Shown here one piece after another: positions 34,429-43,268 of a DNA stretch of 64,000 nucleotides (positions within the stretch are counted from its first letter, which is position 1; every line of letters begins with the position of its first letter). A program made the position numbers and the translations under genes. Origin of the DNA: Pirellulales bacterium (GTDB lineage: Bacteria > Planctomycetota > Planctomycetia > Pirellulales > DATAWG01); contig DATAWG010000073.1 in assembly GCA_036267355.1 (NCBI GenBank), forward strand, positions 1-64,000, given 5' to 3'. The notes beneath the pieces were generated by a model that was not told the origin of the DNA, did no database searches, and was given only the letters and a program-made list of their open reading frames with translations.

Positions 34429-36003
34429 TTATTGCCAGCGACCAGCCAGCCCCGCGGGCGGATCAGCCAGCGATTGCAACCGAGCCAGCCGCACCGAGCC
34501 ACGATCGGCGAACGACAGCAGTGGCATGATGCCGAATTCGAGAATCCGTTCCGCGGCCCGGTCGCCCAGCAGCGCTTCGGCACACGGCTTCACCACCGGC
34601 TGGCCATCGTCGTCGTAAACATGAAGGGGCAAGTCATTGATATCGCGGCCCAAATTCTGGTTCAAATTCCAGCCGTTTTCGCCGAACGCTTGCGCCACTA
34701 GGCAAGCGGCGACGAACGCGCCGTTGCCCCACAAAAAGCCATCGTGCTGCGGCGTCGGCAATTCGATGAATTCAAGTTCTTCCGTCTCGCTCGCTCCCGG
34801 GCCATACGGATGCCGGAGCAGAAACCGCGGCGACACGAGCGCAAGCGCCGTCGCTGCCGGCAGGCTGCGAAGTTGCCGCCACATTTGGGCACCCGTCGCG
34901 TCCGGCTCGTGCCAATCGTCGGGATCGGGCCGCTCGGCGGGGGCGGGGCATCCGAATACGGCAGGCGAAGCTCCCGCGACGAACGGCGAACTGGCAGATG
35001 CTGCGATCTGCGCGATCCGGCCCAGCATTTCGACGTCATCGCGAGTCGCGGCAAATTCATAATTGCCAACCACCATCGCCCACGGCGATGAACCGGCCGG
35101 CAGATCGGCCAAAAGCTTATAGAGCTGCGACGATCGCAGCCCAGCGACGGCATCCAAATCTGTGGCAAGCGTTTCCTTTGGCAAATCGACGACGAATAGC
35201 TTGAGATTCGCATCGGTCTCCACGCGGCGCGTCAAAAAATCGATCGACCGCCAAGCCGATTCGATCGCCTGAAATTCAGGCTGGTGTAGGATCGCACGCA
35301 GGCGATCGGCCGCCAACGCATTCACCAGATCCACGAGCGGTTGCTTATCGGGATTGTCGGCCGCGATGCGATACGGCCCAGCCACTTTTTCCAACAGCAA
35401 ATCGAACACGCTCGATTGCCGCGAAGCTTCATGTTCGTTGGGCGAGGCCTCCGAATGTTCGAGCAACTGGTCCAACAGATTCTCGCCGGAAATCGATGGC
35501 GGTGCAGCGGCGGCGGGAGATTGATTGGCTTCCGCGGCCTGTTCGGACCCCGGTTTGGCTTTAGATTCGACCGCGTGTGCCTCGGCCCACCCGCGCACTT
35601 CGGCGGCCGCGTCGGCGAATGTGGTTTGGCTTTCCAATCGGTCGCGAATGTCGCGGAGCTTGTCGAAGAGCGGCAACTCGCGGTACAAGCGGTCCGGATG
35701 AAAATCGTCGAGTTCCATGAATTCGATTTCGACCGGTGAGCCATCGGGATCGATACCCTCGAGCCGTGCCATCGGATGAAATTTCGCGAGCACTTCGTCG
35801 ATCGTATCGCGGTCGACCATGATTGGCCGTGGCGAAGCGGCTTGCGTGCCGCGCCGTTGCCCCGCGCCGTGGAAATTGCCGACGATCAGAATCCGCATCG
35901 GCGATTCGGAAACTTCTTCGGCCGCCGCTCGTTCAGCGGTGAGTTCTTCAGCTCCGGCAGTCTTTCCGACGAACACCGATCCGAACGAAAGATGCTGCGC
36001 CAT
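34429..36003 (-). CDS. Fused TssB-TssC contractile sheath protein (type VI secretion-like)
   Basis: 524 residues. Residues 36-125 match TssB: SPMRILIVGNFHG, RPIMVDRDTIDEVLAKFHP and the hallmark MELDDFHPDRLYRELPLFDK. A disordered Ala/Ser/Pro/Glu linker (about 140-200) follows. Residues 215-512 match TssC: DRLRAILHQPEFQAIESAWR, VVGNYEFAATRDDVEMLGRI, PFVAGASPAVFG, SPRFLLRHPYG, FLWGNGAFVAACLVAQAFGE and the C-terminal handshake-like region. In classical systems TssB and TssC are separate proteins that assemble together into the contractile tail sheath. No tube, baseplate, ClpV or membrane-complex gene is in the window. It could build a solo contractile or filamentous structure, or serve a system encoded elsewhere. 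The next gene upstream on the same strand is a prenyltransferase-repeat membrane protein. Confidence 0.85.
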   Translation of the reverse strand: MAQHLSFGSVFVGKTAGAEELTAERAAAEEVSESPMRILIVGNFHGAGQRRGTQAASPRPIMVDRDTIDEVLAKFHPMARLEGIDPDGSPVEIEFMELDDFHPDRLYRELPLFDKLRDIRDRLESQTTFADAAAEVRGWAEAHAVESKAKPGSEQAAEANQSPAAAAPPSISGENLLDQLLEHSEASPNEHEASRQSSVFDLLLEKVAGPYRIAADNPDKQPLVDLVNALAADRLRAILHQPEFQAIESAWRSIDFLTRRVETDANLKLFVVDLPKETLATDLDAVAGLRSSQLYKLLADLPAGSSPWAMVVGNYEFAATRDDVEMLGRIAQIAASASSPFVAGASPAVFGCPAPAERPDPDDWHEPDATGAQMWRQLRSLPAATALALVSPRFLLRHPYGPGASETEELEFIELPTPQHDGFLWGNGAFVAACLVAQAFGENGWNLNQNLGRDINDLPLHVYDDDGQPVVKPCAEALLGDRAAERILEFGIMPLLSFADRGSVRLARLQSLADPPAGLAGRWQ

Positions 36004-36106
36004 GCGTCCGCTCCAGCAAAGGCCAACGTGTCGAGTGTGAATCGACTCGATCGTATCGCATGGCAGGGAGAGCGTCTATCGACCTCCGCGGCGGATAGTG
36101 GTACGG

Positions 36107-36180
36107 TTCGCCGTGGGTCAGCCTTTCTCGGCTGACGAAACCGCGAGGAATGCCAGGCTGGAAAGCCTGACCTACGTGCA
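36107..36180. repeat. Family D palindromes
   Basis: Two nearby hairpins: GTCAGCCTTTCTCGGCTGAC at 36116-36135, and CCAGGCTGGAAAGCCTGACC at 36151-36170. The second is repeated at 52540-52559 (tcaggctggaaagcccgacc). Both lie in the 225-bp gap upstream of the sheath gene, so they could form structures in its leader. Confidence 0.65.
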
Positions 36181-36228
36181 AAAGTATCACTACCCGGCGG
36201 CGCGTCGAATGTCGCCGCGGGACGAGAC

Positions 36229-37833
36229 CTATTTCAACGCGTCGAGGTGGTCGGTGCGGTAGAGGGGCATGTAGCGGTAGTAGACTTCGAGCGTGAGCGT
36301 GGCGAAGCTGGTCGTCATGATGCGGCCCCCATGGGCGCTCCAGGCGTCGCGGTTTGGTTTGTCGGGATCCCAGCTTCCCGCCGAGCAACCCGCACGGCTT
36401 TGACTCTCGACCAGAATCTTCCGCATCTTGCGGTTCCAAACGTCCCAGTCGTGGTCGTCCATGTTGTGCATCACTTGGCTGGCGTAGTACCAATAATAGA
36501 TGTTCGGCGAACCGCCATCCGGCAGATTGGCCATCAGATAGCGCACGCCGCCGACGATCACTGGATCGGTTTTGCCGGCGTTTAAATATTGGCTGCACAA
36601 CAGTCCGACGGCCGACATCGTAGGCGATGGCGCGCCATCGGGCTGATAAGCAAATTCGCCGCTCGCCGCTCCGCTGCTCGCGCTGGCCGCCGCACCACCG
36701 ACGCCCACCGCTTTCAACCATTTCCTCGCGCCGTCAAATGCCGCCGGATTGACCGAGAGCCCGGCCATCTGAGCGCTCTTCAGGGCCATCAACTGCCAGC
36801 CGAGAACGGATGTGTCGCCGTCGTCGCCGGGATGATAACGCCAGCCGCCCGTCTTCGTGTTTTGTGCGGCGAGGATGAAATTGACCGCTTTTTGGGCCGA
36901 GCGCCCGACGTTCTTGTCGTGGCTCATGCCGTAGCATTCGCAAAGCGCGATCGTCGCCAGGCCGTGAGAATACATCCACGATTGCTTGCCGCTGGCATCG
37001 GCCGAGAGATCGCCGTCGGCCTTTTGATGATTCACAAGCCAATAGATTCCGGCGGTGATTGTTTGTTTGAACGGGCCATTGGTGAGATGCGTTTGGCCGG
37101 CGGCAAGATAGGGCAGAATACCCATTGCCGTGGCGGCTGAGAGCGATTCTTGGTCGGCAGCGCCCGTGCAAGTGCGATCTTTGCACATCTTCGCATATGC
37201 TTGCAAGCTCCAACCGCCGTCTCGCGATTGATGGCGAGCGAACCAATAGAGAGCGGCGACGACGGCTCTGTCGCAACTGGGGGTGTTTCCGTCAATATTA
37301 ATCTTTGAACGGTCGCGCCAAGCACCGAATCCGCCAGTTGGACCGATCGGGCCGACCGGCTTTCCACCGAGTCCCGCGCCGGACGGAAGAAAACCGGTGC
37401 CCCCTCCGACGAAACCGGTGTCCGTCTTCAACGGATCGCCTGGTGGTTGCTCGCCGGGCGTGTTGCCGGGCGTCGATGTCAAATCGTTTGCCATCGCTTC
37501 GGGGAAGATCATTGCGATCGTTGTCAGCCCTTTCTCGTCGATATCAGGCAGCCCGGGATCGACAATCGGCGGATCGACCGGCGCATCGGAGGCATCTACC
37601 ACCGCTTCCGGCGGATTAAACCCGACATCGCCGGTGTCGGCCTTCGGGACAATCATTCGGCCCAGGAGCAGCAGCATCGCCAGGGCCGCCATGTGGGCCG
37701 TGCAACTGACGGCCCACCACGGCGCTTGAGTGCGCACAAAATCGCGAAAATGGCTGATGAACGAACGCTGCTCGAATTCGGCGTCCTCCGATTCTTCAAC
37801 GCCGGTGCGGTTAGCCCGATCTTTGCTTGCCAT
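36229..37833 (-). CDS. Membrane-anchored protein with prenyltransferase/squalene-oxidase repeats
   Basis: 534 residues from the ATG at 37833, preceded by GGAGaaccatc. The short cytosolic N-terminus leads to one transmembrane helix (about 40-62, WWAVSCTAHMAALAMLLLLG). A Pro/Asp/Gly-rich linker (65-190) follows, then an alpha/alpha toroid of prenyltransferase/squalene-oxidase-like repeats (about 205-475) with AALYWFARHQSRDGGWS, LATIALCECYGMS, FILAAQNTKTGGWRYHPGD and YYWYYASQVMHNM. The family in planctomycetes is frequent and of unknown function; no catalytic Asp-rich cyclase motif is evident, so a binding role is more likely. It lies directly upstream of the TssB-TssC gene on the same strand, but 225 bp with hairpins separates them, so an operon is uncertain. 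Confidence 0.85.
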   Translation of the reverse strand: MASKDRANRTGVEESEDAEFEQRSFISHFRDFVRTQAPWWAVSCTAHMAALAMLLLLGRMIVPKADTGDVGFNPPEAVVDASDAPVDPPIVDPGLPDIDEKGLTTIAMIFPEAMANDLTSTPGNTPGEQPPGDPLKTDTGFVGGGTGFLPSGAGLGGKPVGPIGPTGGFGAWRDRSKINIDGNTPSCDRAVVAALYWFARHQSRDGGWSLQAYAKMCKDRTCTGAADQESLSAATAMGILPYLAAGQTHLTNGPFKQTITAGIYWLVNHQKADGDLSADASGKQSWMYSHGLATIALCECYGMSHDKNVGRSAQKAVNFILAAQNTKTGGWRYHPGDDGDTSVLGWQLMALKSAQMAGLSVNPAAFDGARKWLKAVGVGGAAASASSGAASGEFAYQPDGAPSPTMSAVGLLCSQYLNAGKTDPVIVGGVRYLMANLPDGGSPNIYYWYYASQVMHNMDDHDWDVWNRKMRKILVESQSRAGCSAGSWDPDKPNRDAWSAHGGRIMTTSFATLTLEVYYRYMPLYRTDHLDALK

Positions 37834-38472
37834 GATGGTTCTCCGGAAAATAATCTTCGAAGCTTTGAACGCTTTCGTCGCCGTCAGCTCGCTACGAAGC
37901 GGCGGTCGGCGTAGCCCACGGCGTCGTCGCGGACGCGTCTCACCAAGCCCAACTACTGCGGTGCCGCCGTCGGCGCGCAGAGCGATCGCAAAAATCAAAA
38001 TGGAGTAACTGCAACGCGATCCGGCGCTCGGACCGCCGATTCGCCAAATTTCCGCTGCCCGCGGATAAATACCCGGGCGCGCTCGATCGCAGATGCAGAA
38101 TTGCAGCCGGCGACGACCGATTGGCCAAAATGTCCGGCCGCAGCCTCGACGCGACCGGACACCCTAAGATTCGTGGGCCGCCGCTTATTTATTCCCGCTG
38201 CCGCGGCGATGCCGCAAGGATGCCACTGCTGGCCTTGGCCAGTAGCGATGCGCAGCGTGCCACCGGCAAGCGAAATCTACGAGTGCCAAGCCACGCTGTG
38301 GGCAGACGGCACACGGAGCGTGCCCGTTACCTTATGCCGCTTGTGTGCCACTGGCTTTGCCAGCGAGAAATCGGCTTCGTGCGAAGACCAAAGGCGCATA
38401 GCGTACGCCCGAATCGAGGACGAGGCGTATCCATTCTTTCAGTTCGCTCTTCGCGGGAGGCAAAGCCGATCG
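37834..38472. other. Intergenic region with family C and G repeat fragments
   Basis: About 640 bp. It contains two related small hairpins (tgccactgctggccttggcc around 38221 and tgccactggctttgccagc around 38345) and a family C fragment GGCACACGGAGCGTGCC at 38309. No gene was recognised. The promoter of the prenyltransferase-repeat gene should be near 37834. Confidence 0.5.
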
Positions 38473-39825
38473 CTAATCCATCGAGCGCGAGCCGCTGATC
38501 AACTTGATGAATTCCGTGTTCGACTTGAACTTGGCAAGCTGGCGGGTCAACTGCTCCATCGCGTCGACGTGGTGCATGGTCGAAAGCGTGCGGCGAAGCA
38601 TGTTCACGGCATGCAGCGTATCCGGATCGAGCAGCTTCTCTTCGCGGCGCGTGCCGGATTGCGAAATGTCGATCGCCGGCCAAACGCGGCGGTCGGCAAG
38701 CTTGCGGTCCAAGACCAGCTCCATGTTGCCGGTGCCTTTGAACTCCTGAAAGATCAGTTCGTCCATGCGGCTGCCGGTGTCGATCAGCGCGGTGGCCACA
38801 ATCGTCAGCGAGCCCCCTTCTTCGAACAATCGGGCGGTGGCAAACAACTTTTTCGGAACATCAAGGGCCTTGATATCCACGCCGCCCGACATCGTCCGGC
38901 CTGTGTTGCCGACCCACTTGTTGAAGGCCCGGGCCATTCGTGTGATCGAATCCATGAGCAGAAACACGTCTTTGCCCATCTCGGCCATGCGCTTGCAACG
39001 CTCGACGACGAGTTGCGACAGACGCACGTGGCTCTCGACATCGCGATCGAGGCTGCTGGCGATGACATCGCCTTTCACCGAGCGGCGCATGTCGGTCACT
39101 TCTTCGGGCCGTTCGTCGACCAGCAGCATGACCAGATTGATATCCGGATAGTTGGCCGAGATGGCCTGGCTGACCTGCTGCAAGAGAATCGTCTTGCCGG
39201 TTCGCGGCGGAGCGACGATCAGGGCTCGCTGGCCCTTGCCGAGCGGAGTGAGCAAATCCATGACTCGCGTGGTGAGCGGTTGCTGGCCGGTTTCCAGTTT
39301 GAGCCACGTTTCCGGGTTGATGGGCGTGAGTTGGTCGAACGTTTTGACGTTCGGGTAATCCTCGGGCTTCATCCCATCGACGTCGTGAATCTCTTTCAAC
39401 CGCGGGCCTTGCTGGCGGCGGCCGGGCTGAACCATGCCGTTGAGCCGCACGCCTTCACGGAGCCGGAATTTTTCGATCATCGTGCCTGGCACGAATGGAT
39501 CGGAGCGTTCGCGGGTGAGGTTGTTGTCTGGGTTGCGGAGGAAACCGTAGCCGTTGGGGTGCAGTTCGAGAACTCCGCCACCCGCCACGAGCTCGACCGG
39601 TTCGCCGTTGTCGGGAGCGCCGTCTTGTTCGGAGAAGGGGAGCGGCGCGAGAGAGTTTTCTCCGTCGAAACGGCGATTGCGGGATCGCATCCCGCCGCCG
39701 TTCATCCGGCCGCCGCCGTGCCCTCCGCCGTGCCCGCCGCTGTGCCCTCCGCCACCCCCGGGTCCATGTGCCGAACCACCACCTGGACCACGCCCACGAC
39801 CGCGGCCCTTTTTCCGCTTGCCCAT
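38473..39825 (-). CDS. rho: Transcription termination factor Rho
   Basis: 450 residues from the ATG at 39825, with AGGTGAG 6 bases upstream. Residues 1-60 are a Gly/Arg/His-rich extension, a phylum-typical variable N-terminus. The cold-shock-like RNA-binding region follows (about 73-150, with LHPNGYGFLRNPDNN). The hexameric ATPase core includes the P-loop VAPPRTGKT at 204-212, Walker B in DVFLLMDSITRMARAFN, the Q-loop/R-loop region (VGNTGRTMSGGVDIKALD), and the C-terminal FKSNTEFI. The protein binds nascent RNA and pulls it free of polymerase. No close operon partner is visible. Confidence 0.97.
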   Translation of the reverse strand: MGKRKKGRGRGRGPGGGSAHGPGGGGGHSGGHGGGHGGGRMNGGGMRSRNRRFDGENSLAPLPFSEQDGAPDNGEPVELVAGGGVLELHPNGYGFLRNPDNNLTRERSDPFVPGTMIEKFRLREGVRLNGMVQPGRRQQGPRLKEIHDVDGMKPEDYPNVKTFDQLTPINPETWLKLETGQQPLTTRVMDLLTPLGKGQRALIVAPPRTGKTILLQQVSQAISANYPDINLVMLLVDERPEEVTDMRRSVKGDVIASSLDRDVESHVRLSQLVVERCKRMAEMGKDVFLLMDSITRMARAFNKWVGNTGRTMSGGVDIKALDVPKKLFATARLFEEGGSLTIVATALIDTGSRMDELIFQEFKGTGNMELVLDRKLADRRVWPAIDISQSGTRREEKLLDPDTLHAVNMLRRTLSTMHHVDAMEQLTRQLAKFKSNTEFIKLISGSRSMD

Positions 39826-41140
39826 ATAACTCACCTGAGAAGACCTCCAAAAAAGAACAACCGACCGTTCCATGCGAACAGTCGCCACCCACAAAGAACC
39901 GGCCAAAACCGAACCTCGCCGAAATCAACGGCCAGATTCGATCGAAGATCAAATCGCTAGGATCGCTTCGACCGGCAGCCGCGCGACGGCGGCCTGGACC
40001 AAAGACGACCTGCGAATTCGTCGCATGCAAGATCACCCGCTTGCAAGGTCAACACGAAACCATTCTGGCGGCAAGCAGATCAAGCCTATGAAACTTCGCT
40101 CGCGCGCGATGCGCACAACAATCATTGCCATCCCCACGTCGCCGACGAGCTTTTTCCTTGAACCGTTTTCTGCGGCGATCTTCGTCTTGGGGATGACGCT
40201 AACTTCTTATCGCTTCGCGGCCAGTTTGAACGCCGTTTCAGAGCAACGGACTCTGCCGCGCTGCGAAGCCGCAAGATAAAATCATGGAGCCGCCGGAAAC
40301 CGACGGAATTCTATATCGGTGGTCCGATGCCGGCGCTCTGATCCTACCGGGCCGTGTATCCTGCCGGGGCTATAAAATCATGCCGAGGGCTAATTGGTGC
40401 CGTGCCGATGGCTAGTCATCGCGCCTGTTGCGCGGAAGGAAAAACATCGTGTAAGCGCTGCGGTGTCAGCGTGGCAAAGATTCGCCAGAGCGTGCGCTTC
40501 GGAAAAACCTTTCAACCGATCGAGACAACGGCGTTGCCAACCCCGCAAATGCCGTGCGTGCTCCGCGAACTAAATCCTGAAATCCTGCTTTGTTACACCA
40601 ATTCTCGGAGAACTGATGCGGTCCCCTGCCAGACTTGGCCTGTCACAAGAACGGGCCTTGCCAAAACCAGAGAGCAGGAATCGGATCAAGAAGCGTCTGA
40701 AGCCCTCGACGAGGCTCGTTTCAATTGAGCCCCGCGTGCCGAAGGATGGCCGCAGGATTCCACCGCAGCCAAACTGTGCTGCCAAGGCAGCCGCCTTGCC
40801 GTACGGAGATCATTGTTTTCGCAATGTCCCCACAAACAAGTCGTTAAACTACACGAATCATAATCATCCCTCGGCCTGTGTCAAGCGGTTCCTACGGGCT
40901 GGAAGCGAAAATCTTCGGATATTCGCTCCCCCATCGCCGACAATACCGAGTTTGACGGACGCAGCGGCCGCGAACCGACCGTTGCCAATCAGGCCGCATG
41001 GCCGCCGCGATGCCCGTAGAACCCGGATGGTCCCCAAGGCGAGCGCTCGATGGCTCCTCGGCGACGCCCTTCCCGAATCGGCGGCCTTCGCTCAAGATGG
41101 TGTTGCCGGGTCACGAGCAACGCATGACGGAATCTCCTGG
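39826..41140. other. 1.3-kb region between rho and the HAD hydrolase, no gene recognised
   Basis: It holds the rho promoter and 5' leader, and the leader of the plus-strand hydrolase. Possible reading frames (for example 39872-40279 and 40354-40728, plus strand) have arginine/proline-rich, non-family sequence and no convincing ribosome sites. No repeats of the families described here were found. Confidence 0.45.
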
Positions 41141-42025
41141 ATGAAGAACGAACACTCCCGCGAACGGTGCTGGGCCAATGTCGAATTCGCGGCGCCGCTG
41201 CCGCCCCGGCCCGAGATCAGCCATGTGCTCTTCGATTTCGACGGCACGCTCTCCTTGGTGCGCGAAGGCTGGCCCGACATCATGCTCGGGCTGTTTCTCG
41301 ATTGTCTCCCACGTTCGCCGGGCGAAACCGGCGCCGAGCTTCGACCGGCCCTTGTCGAAGACATTATGCGGCTCACCGGCAAGCCGACCATCGATCAGAT
41401 GATTCTGTTGGCCGAAAAAATTCGCCAGCGCGGCGGCACCCCCCACGATCCCGAGTGGTATAAGGAGCGATTCCTCGAGCGATTGGAGCGGCACACTGGC
41501 GCCCGCCGGGCCGGCTTGCAGAGCCGTGAGCTGGCCGCCGAGTCGCTGCTCGTGCACCAGGTGCGGCCGCTTTTGGAACACTTGCGCGGGCTCGGATTGC
41601 GGCTGTATCTGGCGAGCGGCACCGACGATGTGGCCGTCAAGCATGAAGCCGATCTGTTGGACCTAACCCGCTACTTCGGCCCGCACATCTATGGAGCGCA
41701 CGCCGATGCGGCGAAATTCTCCAAGCCACTGGTTATCTCGCGCATGCTTCGCGACGACCGCATCCCCGGCACACAACTGCTCGGCTTCGGCGACGGCTTC
41801 GCGGAAATCGAAGCCGTCAAAGCCGTTGGTGGGATCGCCGTTGCGGTCGCCAGCGACGAGGCGAACAACGGTTCCGGCCAAGTCGATCCACGAAAAAGGG
41901 CCCGTCTTCTGCAAGTCGGGGCCGATATCATCATTCCCGACTATCGAGAAGCGATCGGGCTGGTCGATTATCTATTGGGCAAAATGAACAATTCCACTTT
42001 CCCCAACGAAGCGCGAAATTTCTAG
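41141..42025 (+). CDS. HAD-superfamily hydrolase (phosphoglycolate-phosphatase-like)
   Basis: 294 residues from the ATG at 41141. The frame is open 175 codons further up but without family features. Motif I is HVLFDFDGTLS (nucleophile Asp32, acid Asp34). Motif II is the LYLASGTDDVAV segment. The K and D ligands of motifs III and IV lie in KFSKPLVISRML and LGFGDGFAEIEAVKAVGG. The helical cap (about 50-150) places it in the C1-capped phosphoglycolate phosphatase group. It probably dephosphorylates a small metabolite in the cytosol; the substrate is not given by sequence. It ends 90 bp before tRNA-Lys. Confidence 0.88.
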   Translation: MKNEHSRERCWANVEFAAPLPPRPEISHVLFDFDGTLSLVREGWPDIMLGLFLDCLPRSPGETGAELRPALVEDIMRLTGKPTIDQMILLAEKIRQRGGTPHDPEWYKERFLERLERHTGARRAGLQSRELAAESLLVHQVRPLLEHLRGLGLRLYLASGTDDVAVKHEADLLDLTRYFGPHIYGAHADAAKFSKPLVISRMLRDDRIPGTQLLGFGDGFAEIEAVKAVGGIAVAVASDEANNGSGQVDPRKRARLLQVGADIIIPDYREAIGLVDYLLGKMNNSTFPNEARNF

Positions 42026-42115
42026 GGCACCATGGCGACGCTGGCAACGCCGTGTGTGCCTTGATCGGTGCGATTGAATGGACTAAACTGCCCTGCTGCG
42101 GTGAATGCCCGCAAC

Positions 42116-42188
42116 GCCTCCTTAGCTCAATTGGCAGAGCATCTGACTCTTAATCAGAGGGTTGAAGGTTCAAGTCCTTCAGGGGGCA
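42116..42188 (+). tRNA. tRNA-Lys (CTT anticodon)
   Basis: A 73-nt cloverleaf. The acceptor GCCTCCT pairs with AGGGGGC (one T-G pair), D stem GCTC/GAGC, anticodon stem TCTGA/TCAGA with loop CTCTTAA (anticodon CTT), and T stem GAAGG/CCTTC with the TTCAAGT loop. The discriminator base is A and CCA is not encoded. It reads the AAG lysine codon. Confidence 0.96.
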
Positions 42189-42574
42189 ATTCTGATCTGC
42201 CTTTCAGGTGAGGGGTTGTGACTTCCGCGGGTTCTGGCACGCCGGAGCCTTCGGGGGCAGTCGCGTGCCGCGCCGGTGGCCATCACCGACCAAATGCGTT
42301 CCAGCCATCGTTGGCCCGTTTCGCTGCGCGAGCTTGGAGTCACCTGGGTCGAAGAATTTCGAGCCATTCGTCCAAGCCGCCGTCAACGATCAGCTCAAAC
42401 CGCCCCGACCTCCCCCGCCAAACGGCAGCAAAACGTAGATGGGCGCGCAGCCACGGCAATCGCATCTCGATCCGGTTTCAATATCGCGCTAGCCAAAGCG
42501 ACGAACGATCCGCGCGTGATTGGCGAGGCACCAGCCGCCGGCGTTTTGACGAAGCTTTGATCGCAGTTCGACCG
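42189..42574. other. Intergenic region after the tRNA, no gene seen
   Basis: 386 bp between the tRNA and the end of the response regulator gene. The tRNA 3' end is a possible integration site, but no direct repeat of its last 15-20 bases was found elsewhere in the window. Confidence 0.4.
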
Positions 42575-43246
42575 TTAGCGATTTTCCAACACCCATTGCA
42601 AGGCGTGGCGGGTCAGCTCGGCGCCGTTTTTCAGGCCCAGCTTGGCTTTGATCTTTTCGCGGTGCGAATCGATCGTGTGGGGGCTCAAATGTAACTGCTT
42701 GGCGATGCTGCTCGTGGTCTGCGCCTGCCCGATCAGTTGATACACTTGCAGTTCGCGGTCGGTGAGCTTTTCCACCGGCGATAGGGGAGTTGGCTCGCGC
42801 CCGGTCACTGCCATCCCCAACAATTGATCCGTCATCTGCGGGCTGAGATAGCGACGCCCCTCGAGCACGGTTCGGATCGCTCCCACCACATTTTCGCGGC
42901 ATTCCTGTTTGCTGATATATCCAAGGGCTCCGGCCCGCAACGCCCGTTCAGCGTAGAACGATTCTTCGTAGGCCGAGATCACGAGCATCTTCGCCTCGGG
43001 ATTCAAGGTCTTGATTTGCTTGATTAATTCCAAGCCGTGTCCTTTTTTGAGCGAAATATCGACCAGCGCCAAATCGGGTTCACAGGCTTTGAATTGAAGC
43101 AAACCATCTTCGACGTCTTCGGCCTCGCCGCAAACTTCGAGGTCGGGCTGCGAGGAAATGCGGGTCGTCAGCCCTTCGCGCACCAGCGGATGATCATCGA
43201 CGATCAGGATTCTTACGCGTTTGGGCGGATCGAGCATTTTGTTCAT
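42575..43246 (-). CDS. NarL/FixJ-family response regulator
   Basis: 223 residues. An N-terminal receiver domain (about 10-125) has the phospho-acceptor Asp in PDLALVDISLKKG, the conserved DDHPLVREGL acidic pair and a lysine in GALGYISK. A LuxR-type helix-turn-helix is at the C-terminus (about 160-215), with LTDRELQVYQLIGQAQTTSS and LHLSPHTIDSHREKIKAKLG. It starts 22 bp after the stop of the CheB-CheR-PAS kinase with GGGAG before the ATG, so it is the cognate regulator of that kinase (HisKA_3-type kinases pair with this regulator class). DNA targets are unknown. Confidence 0.95.
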   Translation of the reverse strand: MNKMLDPPKRVRILIVDDHPLVREGLTTRISSQPDLEVCGEAEDVEDGLLQFKACEPDLALVDISLKKGHGLELIKQIKTLNPEAKMLVISAYEESFYAERALRAGALGYISKQECRENVVGAIRTVLEGRRYLSPQMTDQLLGMAVTGREPTPLSPVEKLTDRELQVYQLIGQAQTTSSIAKQLHLSPHTIDSHREKIKAKLGLKNGAELTRHALQWVLENR

Positions 43247-43268
43247 CGGAAGTCTCCCTCGCGGCGTA

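Noticed and set aside
38101-39960. 619-residue plus-strand frame opposite rho
   Set aside because: Rho on the minus strand is certain; this frame is rich in Arg/Ala/His and unlike any family.
39826-41140. Hidden gene between rho and the HAD hydrolase
   Set aside because: Candidate frames on both strands have low-complexity or basic translations, no motifs and no ribosome sites.
42116-42574. Integrated element at tRNA-Lys
   Set aside because: No repeat of the tRNA 3' end and no integrase gene was found nearby.
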